A stretch of DNA of 64,000 nucleotides from Nothopassalora personata (GCA_033816765.1 CM066295.1:806001-870000); one strand, 5' to 3'. Numbered from the stretch's first letter, positions 1 through 13,434 are shown. Numbers and translations: made by a program. Notes: a model not told the origin generated them from the sequence alone.

Positions 1-65
1 TTCGCCTTCTCCCCCTTCTATTTGTATCCTATGCCTCCTTCGGTCTGTTATACGTTATTAGGTTA

Positions 66-3000
66 CTATATCTCCTCTTGAAGTTATCCGCGGCTACTGT
101 GTCCGCGAGGTACCCTAATAGTCCCTATGTAGGCTTATAGTATCCGGTCTATTTTACTAGGACTTTACGCACTCGGCCTCTACCTCTAACCTTAGTTCTA
201 GCGTAAAGGATCTCTTCTACCTACTACTCTTCGTAAGACTTAATTATAATAGGGTCCGGCTGTTTATTATCGATCTCCTATCTAGGTAAGGGGTCTTAGC
301 TTATAGGTCGTAGCAAGTTAGGATAGAAGACCGGGTGGATCCGTTCGGGGATCCTAGATAAGCGTATAGACAACGGTAAGATCACTTCTACTACCGTATA
401 CTTCGCGTGTCTATAGTCGAGGCTCTTCTTTAGTCGTGTAGTAACATAGTTACGTAGATCTAGCTAAACTTTGTCGCCTACACGATAGATTAGTACGGGC
501 TTCCTATCCCGGTTAGCGTAGTCCTCCTATTTTTAGGCGGCTTCCGCTATGCTCGCCTAACATAGGTCCGTGATCTTTTACATCCTTTCTACGAATAGCG
601 TTACCCGTTGCGCGGCGTCTAACTAAGAGGTCTCTAGGTCCGGTTATAACTAAACGGGTAATAGTGCCTCGTATCCGTGTACCGCGAAGAAGGGGCTTAT
701 TCCTAGCCTAGCGTAATACCGTGCGTTTAGAGCAAGTTGCGCCGTAGGGAGCTAGCGTTTCTAGTCGGACTACTTATAGTTAATGTAGTTACGAAGGTAA
801 GCCTAGACTTCCTAGTTTAACCGTTCCGGGCCTCCGTCGGTTTATAGGTAGTAGGCGGAGCTAAGCCTCTGTTTTATACCGGTTAAACGATAGAAGGTCC
901 TCTAGAAGATACTCGTCTAGTTAGTACCCCGGTTACTTGTAATAGCTTAAGGGAGGCCGTAGTATCTTACCTAGTAGTCTAAGAACCTTTTAGCGTAGTC
1001 CTCGGCTTTTATAGTAGGCATCGCTTCTAAAACGACGGTCTTACTTAGTCGATCCTTAATTACCTAGAGGCAAGTGTTCCCTTACGACTCGGGTATGTCC
1101 GTTATGAAATCTATCGAGATCTCCTAGAAGAATCGGTCGGGGACCGGTAAGGGTTATAGGAGGCCGTGTTTTTATTCTCCTTATTCCTAATTCCTACCGT
1201 AGTAGTTACAGTTCCTTAAGAACTGCCTTACGTGCTTAGACTATAGGGGCTAGTAGAAGTTACGACTTAGTATCGATACTATAGAGTCCCGGCTAGGGTA
1301 GCCGTACACCGGTGAATCGTATACGGATTAGATTAGCTTAGTCCGAAGGGTGTCGTTCTATAGAATCGCTATATCCGCCTCCTTATAGTCGGACTCCGTA
1401 GAACTAGGAGCTCTAGGCACCTAAATCCCACCGCGGTAGCGAAGATACCCGTTACGGTCGATGCTATAGTTACCTACTTACACCTTAAGTTTCACCTCGC
1501 TAGGAAGTCAACGCGCTCCTGCCTTAATCGCGCGGTATACTACTTAGAACGTACTATCCTTCTCGATAGTTCTTTCCTAGAGATCGTTTAGCTCTTAGTC
1601 TTAGAAGGGTCCCTATAGTGCGCCCGGTGAATCCGCCTCTTCTATAGCGGATAGTCCTTCGAACTACGTAGCTAAGATTCGTACTAACGAAACCTTTATA
1701 GTCGAGCTAACGTCTACTACCTTCGAGCCCGGCTAATTCTTTACGATGTCCGGTTTAAGAAACCTACGATACCGTAATAACTTATCGTCCTACCTAAGCG
1801 TGTCCTACTCCCTTCGAGAAAGGGCGTCCGGTACAATCGCCTCGGTGCCCGGCCTATATACTAGTGAAAACTGGAATTTTGTAACTTCCTTAACCTACCG
1901 GATCTACCGTTCGGAAAGCTGTCTCTTCGTTATAAAGTATTCTAGGTTCTTATAGTCCGTCTAGATTATAAAGGGCCTACATGTTTTTAACTCGGGAGCC
2001 TATTCTTTAAGATAGGACACTACCGCGAGTATCTCCTTATCGTAAATGTCGTAGTTAATCTTAGCCTTGTTAAGCTTCTTCGAGTAGAATCCTACTAGTT
2101 TCACGACTCCGTCCTTTTCTTATAGGAGGGCGCCTCTAAGCGTAAAGCCGCTATAGTCCGTCTCTAAAAAGGTAGGGAGCTCCGGGTTCTAGTAGGCTAA
2201 AACTAGTGCTTTATAGTACTTATCCTTTAGGGACTTAAACGCATTAGCCTAACGATCTCCCTAGGAAAACACCTTGTTCTTGCCGGTTAGCAACGTTAAG
2301 GACTCGGCGAGCTTCGAATAGTTTAGAATAAATATCCGGTAGTAGTTTGCGAAGCCTAAGAAACGCCGCACTTCCTTCTAGGTAACTAGTGCCTTCTAGT
2401 CCTTTACTACTACTACCTTCTCGGGGTCGGGTCCTACTCCTATCCCGTCGGCATATATAATAAACCCGAGGTACTTAACCTTCTTCTATACGAACTTACA
2501 CTTTCCTAGATCTAGGAAAAGGCCTCCGTCCTAAAGCTTCTAGAGCACGATACGAACCTTCTAGAAATAGTCCTTTTTTGTTCCGTCGGAGTAAATAACG
2601 ACGTCGTTAGCGTAGGCCGAGGTAAAGTCGTCTAGGTAGTCCCGTAATAAACTATTAATGTACCGCTAGAATGTTATAGGGGCCCCGGACAAACCGAACG
2701 GACATACTAGCTACTCCTATAGACCGAATCTAGTTTAAAAAGCCGTCTTATACTCTTCGCCTTAAGCTATCCAAAGGTAGTAGAATACGGTAATAACGTT
2801 AACCTTCGTAATCTATCTAGCGCCCGTTAGGTTCCGAATAGTTTCCGGGATCAATAGTAGCGGATAACGGTCCTACTTAGTAATCGAGTTTAATACTCTA
2901 TAATTATAGTAGAACCTAAGTCCTCCCCCGGGCTTCTTTACGAACAAGACGGGAGCCGCCGCTTCTAAGGTAGAGGGGCGAATATAACCCTTACGCTATA

Positions 3001-4960
3001 GTTCCGTTAGTAACTTCCGGAGGATAAGTAGCTCGTCTTTAGACATGCTATAGAGCGGTCCCTAGGGTAATGGTTCCGGGCTTCCGTCGGCTTTCGTCCG
3101 TATCTCGATCTTATAGTTAAGGTCGCCGCGGTACGGAGCTAGTTTATTAGCTTCCCTAGTAGAAAATAGCGGTAACATATCCTAAAGTTCTAGAGGTAAG
3201 CCCTTCTTAAGTTCCTCTTGCGTAGGCGGCTCCTTCTTACTAAGGGCTTTCTTAATATCTTCTACGGTTACCGCGGTAATCGTAGCGAGACGCTTACCCG
3301 ATTCGTGTTCTTCGTAGTTACGTCCTTCGGGTACCTATTTCTTTACTAAGCTATAGTAGTACCGGCGCTTTTTAGGCGCCGTCCGGATCTAGTTATGCGC
3401 CTTCTACGGGTTCCCTAGGATTATAGGGAAGTCTAGATTAGGCACGACGTAAGCATAAACTACCTAGTGGATCCCGGCAGTTTCTATACGGAAGGCGACT
3501 ACTCCTTCGATCGAGTTCCGCATCGCCTTCGTAAATCCTATAGCCTTACGGCTCTCGTTACTAACATACGTAAGACCGAGGCCTTTTACTAGGTCTCCGT
3601 TAATTATAGCGTAGCATATACATCCTTTATCGATAAGGGTAAACGTTCCGTAACTTTCGTTTAGGAGTACGTCGGTATATATAAGATTCCTATTTATAGA
3701 ACTCTTAACTACGTTCTACCCCTTTACTAGTGCTTCTTTATCTCCTAGTTCTAGCTTTTGACTAGGAGCTAGTCTTTTCCTACCTCTTCGGGATCCGACT
3801 TAAACCCGTCGTCCTCTAAAATTAGCGCGACCGAGGCCGTATTAATCCTAGTAGGATTAACTACTATGGCGTACGGGCATTCCTTTACTCAATGTCTGCT
3901 CGCTCTATAGTAGAAGTAGAGCTATTCTTAGCGCCTACGATCCCTCTCCGCGGTATCTACCTATTTTGCTCTCTACCTCCCTTTATCCTCCTTCCGATCT
4001 CTACGACTTCTAGAGCGGCCTCCGCTTATCCGGGTTAGTGCTATAATAGTGTTACTATCGGCATTAACCTAGCTACTAGCCGTTCTCGTAAAAGGACGGG
4101 TAGTAACTATAGCGGTTGCACTAGAGTCCTTATTGTTGTCCTTCCACCTCTTATAGGCTATTTTAAACTAGTCCGTGTCCTCGAGGTTAGTTATAATCCG
4201 TTCGACCTCCCCCGTAAACTCGTAGTAGTCCTCTATCTTCGGCATAGCCGCCGTGTACATCCGAATAGGGTTCGAGAAGGTGTTACGTAAGTAACTAATC
4301 TTCGCGTCGTCGCTCTAGTTCTCTCCGCCGGCGCTTAGTAGGAGTCCGTCGAATTTCATCTAGTAATCGTGCTAAGGTTAACCGTTCGTATATTTAATCT
4401 TAGTAAGCTACTCTAGGGCCTTAGCGCGCTCGTTGCTATTACCGAAGACTTTCTCGAGTTACGTAAAGAAAGTAACGGGGTCCTTCCTAAGTTCGCCGTC
4501 TCGTTTGTCCTAGAAGTGCCGTATCCTAGTACGCTCTCTCGCTAGTAAGGTGTCGTTAATCGCGTCCTAGTAATACTCCTTAGAGAGCGTTGGTTTTAGG
4601 GCGGATCGCACCCTAAAAGAGCTCTTTAACCTTAAGAAGTAATCGTAGAATGTCTCTACCTTACCGTCCTAGGAAGGGGGGTTCTAACCTCTAGGACCCG
4701 ACAGTTCTTCTCCGGTACGCGGCGAGGGCGCGGCGGCGTTTAGCGTCTATAGTAGCTATCTTATTAGGTTACTAGTAGTCGTCTTATTATAAACTAGTAG
4801 CGAGACTATAGGTATTAACTAACGTCGAGCGTCTTCCAATTCTTTTAAAGCGGCGCGCGTTACAATTAACTCGGCTTACATCTCTTCCTATCGCTAGTAC
4901 AGTTACTATAGTATAAGTTAGAAGTTTTTATTCGGGGCACTAGTCCCGGGGTTCTCGCTA
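66..4960 (-). pseudogene. RIP-degraded Gag-Pol of chromodomain Ty3/gypsy element A
   Basis: This is a retrotransposon polyprotein on the minus strand, with Gag at the right and Pol running left. Reading through TAG stops shows a Gag CCHC knuckle near 3886-3927 (first Cys now Tyr). It also shows an RT block CPFGLSGAP near 2675-2710 and an RT catalytic box AYANDVVIYS near 2590-2620, where Asp has become Asn. Integrase has DFITDIPES near 1080-1130 and SNRGTN near 928-945. A C-terminal chromodomain (VLVKxTGY then DTVAADNF) lies near 75-180. Order and motifs are those of a fungal chromovirus, which copies itself through RNA and integrates the cDNA. Dozens of stops make it inactive. The 3' LTR would lie left of the window. 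Family assignment is sure; exact ends are not. Confidence 0.88.
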
Positions 4961-5032
4961 CCCGGCGACGTTATTACGTATCCCGTCTCTTTAATAGTAG
5001 GTGCCTAGCTAATTCGAATGGATCGAACTTAA

Positions 5033-5464
5033 TGTTACGGGTAAACGACGTATACACTAAAGTTCTATAAAGTTTATAATAAGTTCGATATAGAAGAAAG
5101 GGGAAGTTATACGCTATCTAAAGAAAAGGTATCGGAAAGTAATCCGAACGCATAGGCGTAGCCTATACTAAGAAACAGGGGCCCGCCCCTTATAGTAAGC
5201 ATATACTAAGGATAGTAATCTTGTTAGATTTGTATATATAAGAGACCTACTCTTAGACACACTTAGGCCTTATCTTTCCGCTTTTAGAAGTGAATAGAAG
5301 GTTCTCTCGGCTTAAGAAGGTCTAGCTAGGTAGTAACGTATAAACCTCGTAGGTACGTATAAAAGAAGCTAGTTCTTTACTAAATAACTCTCTCTACTTT
5401 ATACTACTTTATACCTCTCTTCCTACCCTTTTTAGACTACTATATATACTTATACATCCTAACA
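5033..5464 (-). repeat. Putative 5' LTR of element A
   Basis: This segment lies directly upstream (on the minus strand) of the element A gag region. It begins TGTTACGGG and ends CCTAACA, giving short inverted TGTTA/TAACA termini as expected of an LTR. It is non-coding. The partner LTR is outside the window and no target duplication can be confirmed, so the limits are a guess from the termini and position. Confidence 0.35.
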
Positions 5465-5493
5465 ACTACTATATATACATTCTTAAAGCTTTT

Positions 5494-5689
5494 TATTAAG
5501 GGATGTCATAATGTATAGTACGCCCACGACCTACTAGTCGTAGATAAACTAATTCTTACCTTTTGTTTAAGACGTATTACGCGTCGTAAGGTGTACGTAT
5601 GCATGTCACGTGCGGCTTAGCAGCTGGTCGCGACCGTATGTTATATATAAGGCTACATGTAAGGGTTAGCTACTAGGCTACCCCTTACA
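5494..5689 (-). repeat. 3' LTR of chromovirus B
   Basis: The 196-bp repeat matches 20006-20201 apart from scattered transitions. It starts TATTAAGGGATGTC where the other copy has TGTTAAGGGATGTC, a TG-to-TA change expected of RIP, and both copies end CCCCTTACA. CTTTT just before it is repeated after the right-hand LTR. Confidence 0.92.
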
Positions 5690-5995
5690 ATTGCCTCCCC
5701 TCCCGTGCGAGCTGTCCTTAGCTCGCTAGTTACTCCGTAGAGGCTCCTACGTACTTCTAGAACTATAGTTACTATACGGCCTATATGCGGGTTACGTGCG
5801 TGTCGTTATGTAGGTGTAGGTAAGTGAGGCTTAGTTACTATACCGACGTAGCTAGTTAGGGGTATAAAACTCTAGCCTAACCTAGCCCTATTTCGTAGCA
5901 CGTTCCCTAGCGCGCTACCTTCGTCGTACTACTACTACGTACCCGTACCGTACCCGTACCGTAAGCGCCTCGCTAGCATTATTATTATTATTATT

Positions 5996-7000
5996 ATGTC
6001 GGACGGGCCCTCCTCGCCGCTATTCTCTAGCCGCTCCGCCTCCTCTAGTAGTACTAGTAGCGATAGTACTACTAGCCCCTTAGAAGACGAGCGCCGCTAG
6101 GCGGCTCTAGTACGTAACGCACCTAGAACGCCTAGTAGTCGCAAGCGACTAGCATTACCCTCGTAGCTACTAACGCCCTCGCCCGCTACTAAGCTCTCGT
6201 AGCGGATTAATATGTATATGCGGTACCTCCTATACTTCGTTAGGGGTAAGTCTCTATGCGCGCCGCCTACGATTCGTATACTAACTACTTACTAGACGAA
6301 GCCGATAACTATAATAGTGTTACTACCGGCGAGCTCCTAAGGAAGTGTAGCTACTATAGGCGTAATAGACATAGCTACGTGCCTAATACTAGCTACGCTA
6401 TTGCCTCGCTAGTAAGTCGCCTACGCGCCGCGCGCTCCTAGCGCGACTTCCTTACGGCTATAATAGGCTAGGCGCCTATAGACCTCTAGTAGTAGGAGCT
6501 AGTAGAGTAGATCCGCCTATATACCTAGCTAGGTAACGACATTACGGAGGTAAGTCGCTACTTCGCTCCTATAAGTCGACTACTACTCGCGTGCGGGGGC
6601 TCTAGTACGTCTCCTATACTTCGGCTAACCCTTTCTATAGGCTATTAGGCAATTTAATGCCTATAAGTATAAGCATGCCGGGGAAACCCGTATACGTACT
6701 TCTACCGCCGCTACTACTACCGCCGCCCCTGCCGCCGAAGCCCTCGCGCTCTAGTAGGAGTAGAACCGCGCCCTTAATGGGCTGTTTGAACTCGGCCGCG
6801 CCGTGAGTCGTATGTTCCTCGTATACGTGTACCCTACTAACCGTAGTCCCAGTTCCTATAGGCGTAGAACATTAATACTACCGCCGCCGACTAGGCGTTC
6901 CTACCTAAGTTACTACGTAACGACAACTAAGGCGCTCGCCTTACACGCTACTCGCGGGCTCCTCGCCTACTACTACTCTACGTAGCCCCTAGTAGGCGCG
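5996..7000 (+). pseudogene. RIPped gene antisense to pol in the 3' region of chromovirus B
   Basis: A plus-strand reading frame starts at ATG 5996 (MSDGPSSPLFSSRSASSSS), about 130 bp after a TATA-like TATAAA near 5863. A frame change is resolved by a likely intron: donor GTAAGT at 6244, branch site TACTAAC near 6278, acceptor TAG near 6294. The next exon gives GELLRKCSYYRRNRHSYVP. Restoring Tyr to Cys gives a C-x2-C-x6-C pattern. In-frame TAGs are best read as former CAG or TGG codons. The gene runs towards, and stops near, the end of the minus-strand chromodomain (about 7080), so the two genes converge. The protein is not recognised. Its layout parallels the intact antisense gene at 14248-14938. 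Confidence 0.55.
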
Positions 7001-7079
7001 CTACTCTTTAGCTTTTATTTATTTATAGTTAAGAAAAGTTTTGTTTATGCTCTAGTGCTCCTATACTAGTCTTATTTAC

Positions 7080-8067
7080 TTCTCCTTAACGCCTTATAGT
7101 CGGCTACTATACGATCCGCATTCGCAAGGCCCTCCGCCGGTTCCTAGCTATTATACTCCTCTAGCTAGTCCTTCTACTAGACTAGATACTATAGCTTACC
7201 CTTATGCTTACGCCTATCTAGTACTACCTCTACCTTATACTCTCCGTCCTTATTAGCTAGAGGGGGTACGGGTCCATCCTTATCGCTACCAATATACGGC
7301 TCGAGGAGAGAGACATAGAAGACGTTATAGAGCCTTAAGTCGGCTAGTAGTACTAGGCGGTACGCCTACGAACCGATAGCGTCCGTAATGCGGTATAGGC
7401 CGATAAACTTTAGACCTATCTTCTTCTTTAGTACTGCTAACTTAAGGTTCTTCGTTAATAATAGGACTAAGTTACCTACGCGGTAGGTCTTAGCTTAGTA
7501 GGTCTTATTATAGTAGCGAGCCTAGCTTTCTACTATAGCCTTCTATCGCTCCTCGAGTATAGCGCGTAGTTTTCGTATGCGACTCGTAGCTATTACCGCT
7601 ACTAGTACTTCCCCCCCCTAGGTCTCGTCTCGAGATCTAGTTAGTATAGGGGTAATCTTAGGTCGCTAACCGTACGCTATCTCGAATAGACTTATCCGTA
7701 GTGTTAGGTAGATGCTGTTATTAGCTACGAATTTAGCAACTGTAAGCTACTTAGCCTACTTAGTTTAATTGTTACTATAGTAATAACGAAGGTATTGTTC
7801 GAGGGTTTAGTTTACCCTCTTAGTTTAGCCGTCTATCTAAGGGTAAAAGGCCGTGGATAGCTTACGCTTTATACGCGCCTCGAAGTAGAAGTCACTCTAA
7901 AACTAACTAGTAAAGACCGGACCTCGGTCGCTTACTATACCTAACGGGACACTATAGTGTCGCACGACTTCGTCTCGTAGGAGCCTCGTAAGCTCTACGG
8001 CTATGCAAGTCTTCGTCGTCGGGATATATAAGCTCATTTTTAAGTAGCGATCGACTATTACTAGGAT
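7080..8067 (-). pseudogene. Chromovirus B integrase (C-terminal part) and chromodomain
   Basis: This is the C-terminal part of the B polyprotein, separated from the rest by copia-1. The minus strand reads ILVIVDRYLKMSLYIPTTK, then an integrase catalytic block VPLGIVSDRGPVFTS (about 7910-7960). Near 7130-7270 it reads a chromodomain (DGEYKVEVVLDRRKHKGKL, YLV, EPAEGLANADRIVADYKAL). Chromodomains of such integrases direct insertion to heterochromatin. Stops are all TAG/TAA and are RIP-like. The frame joins exactly to 13687-13846 once copia-1 and one AGGAT are removed. Confidence 0.88.
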
Positions 8068-8314
8068 TGTTAAGTTAAGACCTAATAGGATACGTAGTTA
8101 GTAGCGGAGTAGAGTAAGAGATCAATCTTTAACTAGCTAATAGCTATAGGGCATGCAGCAATATATTAGGAACCAATATGTGAATTGTGTTGGATGTCTA
8201 TCTAAGCTAAAGGGGAGAGAAGGTGTCTTCCGATAAGCTAAGTTATCGTAGATACCTTAGGCTATTAGATTACAACCTAACTATTAGCTCCCCCTAAGAT
8301 ACTATATCTTAACA
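8068..8314 (-). repeat. 3' LTR of copia-1
   Basis: This 247-bp copy starts TGTTAAGTTAAGACC and ends ATCTTAACA. It matches 13435-13681 except for scattered transitions. AGGAT precedes it. Confidence 0.93.
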
Positions 8315-8479
8315 CTCCTACTTATCTTACATAGGAGGTCATAGTCTACTCTTCTCCTATTAGTAGTATTTAGACCTCTATAATAGGTTGAGCTAGCTTA
8401 TAAACCTCTAGAAGTGTAGACTAGTCTTTAGCTTTATAAACCTATCTACAACTATCTTAGATGTTAGGGTGTACTTAAT

Positions 8480-11400
8480 AGTAATAAGCCTTCTCTACTA
8501 AAGTTTTCTAACAGCATTGTAGGCAATGTTAATGTGCTTTAACTTGTTATAAACATGTGCATCCCTTACTAGGGTAAGGGCAGCTTAGTTGTTACCTCTT
8601 AATTGGACTAGTCTTAAGCTTAACATAGTCTCCTAGTTTCTAGTGATCCTTAGTTAATAGGAATAGTCTCCTACTAACTCTAGACAGTCTATCTCCCTTA
8701 GTAGTGAAGCTAGGAATTAGGATTGCTTTATATATACATTTATAGCTATGTATTTAGCTTCTATTATGGATGTTGCTATAGACTTTTACTTCTTACTTAT
8801 CTAGGAGACTAGTGCCCTATAGAGGAAGAAGACATACCTAAGGATAGAGACTCTGTCTACTTTGTCTATTGCATAATTAGAGTTATAGTATCTAACTAGG
8901 CATCCTTCTCTATACCTAGAGAAGACAAGGCTAAGATTAGGATATAACCTTAGATATCTTGTAATCTTCTTTAAAGCCTTTATGTAGTAGGCGGATAGGT
9001 CACTTATAAATGAGCTTATCCTTCCTAGGGCAAAAGCAATGTCTAGCCTTGTAATTGTTACTAGCTATATCTATGTACTATTAATACTTTAGTACTCTAC
9101 CTTGTTACACCTCTCATCTATGTAGCTTAAAGGTTTAAGAGCCTTATAGCTGTCTATAGGTAAGTATATAGGTGCTACCTTCTTATAGTTTATCCCTATC
9201 TTAGTAAGGTTGTCCCTAATAAAGTGTCCCTAGTTAAGTTTTAGGATTCCTCTCCTCCTATCCCTTATAACTCTTATGCTAAGGATCTTTTTAGGTTTAC
9301 TAAGATCTTTAATCTTAAAGACTTTACTAAGTTCTCTTTTGAACTAGAGAACATCTATTAACTTTAGTGTAGCAATTAGAATGTTATCTACATATGTAAG
9401 AATTATAATCTCTTTTTCCTTATAAATAAGTAGGCATGGATCTACCTCTAACTATGTGAATCTAATCTCTCTAAGCTTTAACATATAGAGTTAATTCCAA
9501 TCTCTAGCTGCTTGCTTAAGTCTATATAAGCTTTTAAGGATCTTGAATACTATGTTTAGTAGAAGCTTAACTCCTAGTAGTAGTAATATAAAGATGTCTT
9601 TATAGAGGGTGCTTTCTATAAACGTATTGTTTACATCCACTTAGTGAAGATAGAGATCCTTCTTACACACAATAGCTATAAACACCCTAAGGGTGTCCTG
9701 TCTAACTATAGGCGTAAATGTCTCTATAAAGTTAACACTAAACTTCTGTAAAAAGCTTCTTATAACTAGCCTAGCCTTGAACTTTTCAATGGCTCTACTA
9801 ATGCTTCTTTTAACATTAAAGACCTATCTTAACGTAACTAAGTTTGCTCCTTTTAGTAGAACAGTATTCTCCTAGGTGTTGTTGCTCTATAGGGCATCTA
9901 GCTCCTTCTAGATTGCTTCCTTCTAAAGGTGTCCCCATTTCTTGTTATTTATAGCATCCTTATAGGACTTTGGAATTAGGATCTCTTACTTATATACAAT
10001 AACTTCTACAGTTGCTATAAAGGCTATCTCCTTAACTTCTTCTAGGAATTCACTATCCTATAGTACTAAATCATCCACTAATTGCATAGCTGTAAAGAAA
10101 GCTTAGTAGTAAGTAGTAAGGTTCTCTAAGAGGTCTATTGCTTCTCCTACTTTAGTAGCTAGTTTAGGTATAGGGACTATAGATCTTAGGGCTTTCTGTT
10201 TCTATTCATAGCCCTTAACATTATAGTTAGCCCTCCTCTTACTAAGGGATGATCTAAGAGTAGTCACTTATGTCCTAGTAACATTCTTTTCCTAGAGATC
10301 TAGTAAACTTATCTTAATTAGCTTATCGATTTTCTAAAATTCCCCTACATTCTTTAGAGGCTAGGGAAGTTACATAAACAGCTTTCTTAGCTAGGCTGTT
10401 ACTAGGCTACTCTACTAAATAATTGAATGGTGAACAGGTTGCTCTAAGGATATGTCCTTCCTTAGCCTCCCTAAGGGTCTCCTAGCTGGTGCATTGCTTA
10501 ATAGATTCAATTTTATAATATTAAGATCTATATCACCTCTAGGTTAATCCTTAAAGAAGTCTGTATGTGTGTGTTGTTTAATAGCTTTTATGTCTAGTTC
10601 CTAAAAGAGCTAGGCCTTAGCTGTGTTTTTAACGTATCTAATAAACACTGCTTCTTTACCTCTATTCATTAGTTTATTACTTCTTACTTATTAAGGCTAG
10701 GATCTTGTGTCTATGTAGACAATAGCTTTGCATCCCTAAACCTTTAAATAGTTAATAGTTGGCTTAATGCTATTAAAGGCTTTATCTAGTAAAACCTTAA
10801 ACCTATCATAGTCTAGACCATTTAGTAGTTTATTCCTTATGTAGGTTTAGGCTTCTAGTACTTTAGGCTAGAATTCAATTGGTATCTTAGCCTCTTTAAG
10901 CATTGCCCTTATAGAGTCTTCTAAGGTTTGTATTAACCTTTCAACTAGTCTATTTTAGAGCGAGTTGTATGCCTTAGTATGCTCTAGCCTAATTCCTAAA
11001 TCCTTCTCCTACTACTTAACTAATGCAATAAGTTCCCTTGTATTATTAAGCCTAACTACTTTTAACTGTGCTAATGATTTCCTCTCTGCCTTAATCTTCT
11101 AGTTCTAGAGAGCAACTAGAGCATCTTCTCTTTTCTTAAGAGGACAGGTCTACTTTTTTCTAGAGAAGTTGTTAATAATCTTAAGCTAGTATTTGAACCC
11201 TAGTCTTAATGTTAGTAGTAGACCATATATATTAATGGATATAAGGGCAAGTCTTTTAGGTCTTCTCTTAGTAACTTTGCCTTTGTACTTCTTTATCTTT
11301 ACTATTAAACATACTCTACACTAGTGGAAGCTATCCCTAGGAATAGGAATAGGTTCTTTCAAGTCTATTACCTTATAAAGATTCTAGAGCAAGTTCTTCC

Positions 11401-13000
11401 TAAAGTGTGCAAATCTTCTATGCTAAAGCTCCTACTATTTTAGGTTAGTCTCTAATTTGGCAGTTACAAAGGCATTCTCTATTAGTAGTGCATATAATAA
11501 GTGATGTGCCCTTTCTTATAGTAGAGGAGAAATCTTATTAATAAATAGAACCCCCCTAAGAAGCCTTGTCTAGACAACAGTTTAGCTAGAGGGGGATATA
11601 AGAGAAAATAAAGGAGGTTAGACACTAAACTGCTTACTAAACTAGTTCTAAGAAACTAGGTTCACCCCTAGCTTAGGTATAAGTAGAACATCTTCTAAAA
11701 CAACTTTCCTGCTAGATCTCCTACTTATCTCTACAGTCCTAATATAAGTGGCTAACAAATGCCCACCTCCTACTTTAATCTATTTCTTCTTTATTAAGGG
11801 AGTTATAGATCTAAAGAGGCAGTTCTAGTTAGTTATATAGGATAAAGCATAAGAATTAAGTAACTACTCTAATAAGGGGAACTTGCCTTAGACTTCTATA
11901 GTTGAGTGAGCCACTTCATTATACTTATTATTATTAGACATTGTCTTCTAGGATGAGTTGCATAAGTTAGGTAGCTCTTAGGTAGAGAAACCTTTCCTAG
12001 TCTTCCTTATTTTAGAGGAAGGAGACTGGGCCTAGTTCTTCTAGAGTAATAGCATGTTAGAGCTGAGTTTCTTTACTATTTTCTTAAGTTCCTCTATAGA
12101 GGACTTCTCTCTTAGTGTTCTTCTTAAAGATGGTAGTAGAGATCTTCTCTTCTTAACATGTGTTATATTCTAGGAGGATAGTACTTAGGAATGAGATCTA
12201 AGGACCTTCTTTACCTTAGAGAGACTAGGGCAGTCCTTAATAAGATAGTTCTTCTTATAGAGAAGGCAGGAAAGTGATCTTACCTAACCTAAGGGCCTAA
12301 CCTAGGTAGCTGCTATACTATACTTAGCCTTAGAGGGATTTAATCTAGCCTCTTAAGCCTTAAGGATCTTTAAGGTCCTTTTATAATCTATCTTTAGCTA
12401 AGCTATAATAGTATCCCTAGCTATATGGTAGTTAGGTAGCAGTGAGCTTAAAAGCTGCGTTATTCTTACATTAGCTTTCCTATAGTGCTAGCCCTCTAGG
12501 TTAATATTAGCAATCCTCCTTCTAAGAGACACTAGGTGTACCTATGCAGATCTAATAGTAAACTCTTTACTTATCTTAAAGTTTATAAACTGTTTTATAA
12601 GCTTATGTATATAGGTTAGTAACACCTAGCTATACTTATTCTAGAGATGCACCTATATCTTAGCAGCTTTTCTAGATTCGTAAGAGCCCTTAAGCTTAAA
12701 TTCATCTTCTTCTATAATCCTACTTAGGATACTAAAGCAGCAAGCTGCATTTTGTTTTGTCTATGTTAGTGTATTAAGAATCTCTTTAATCTTAGTCTCT
12801 TCCTAGAGTTTTAGGTTCTTGCCCTTAATGTTGTTAAATAACACTTCTAATAGGTCATTAATTGCAAAGAATGCTAACTGGCTCTCTATCTTGTATCTCT
12901 AAAGGTTAAACTATCTCTTCTAATTGTCTCTCCTAAGAATTGGGATTTTAGTTCCCTTCTCTTCTCCTTTCTCTTAGTGTAAATCTATAATAAATTAAAT
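8480..13000 (-). pseudogene. copia-1 Gag-Pol (RIP-damaged)
   Basis: The minus strand shows a Gag zinc knuckle near 12232-12270 (CLLYKKNYLIKDC; a copia-type C-x2-C-x3-H-x4-C with Cys and His changed to Tyr). The copia RT box is YVDN at 9383-9394, formerly YVDD. Integrase lies between Gag and RT in the copia order, and RNase H lies at the left end. Many in-frame TAG and TAA codons remove function. This polyprotein would have supplied capsid, protease, integrase, RT and RNase H for copy-and-paste transposition. Domain limits are approximate. Confidence 0.82.
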
Positions 13001-13419
13001 GTAATGAAACAAGGTGTATATGCTTCAAAGTCGTGGCTTAGGTCCTACTAAGGCTTTTAGTGTAGAATAGTAAGGTTCGTAGGTGTAGATACTAAGGCCT
13101 ACTTAGTACGGTAAAGAAAGAGCGGTGTAGTCTCGGAGCTAGGACATAGGTCTGTCTCTCCTAGTAGAGTTCCAAATAACTTACTTAAAGTCCTTCTTAA
13201 TAGTATCTCGATGCAGTTCTGCCTATAGAGTGTCTTCAAGGTATTAGCTTATAGTAAGCCGTATAGAGTCCTTTTCTAGATTACCTATTACTTAGTATTA
13301 AACTAAGCTCCTTAATAGGACAGATAGGGTAGACTTCTACTTCCTAGATGTTTTCTACTATAATAGCAAGGGATACAAGTAACCTGTACTAATATAGGTT
13401 GCTCTTACTTCTACACAAA

Positions 13420-13434
13420 CCCGGGCTTATAACC
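13420..13434 (-). promoter_or_regulatory. copia-1 primer-binding site (half-tRNA type)
   Basis: Directly inside the 5' LTR the minus strand reads GGTTATAAGCCCGGG. With one RIP change undone (TAAG to TGAG) this complements the anticodon arm of initiator methionine tRNA (CCCGGGCTCATAACC). Drosophila copia is known to prime from such a cleaved tRNA half. The tRNA match is from memory of the tRNA, not from a search. Confidence 0.7.
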
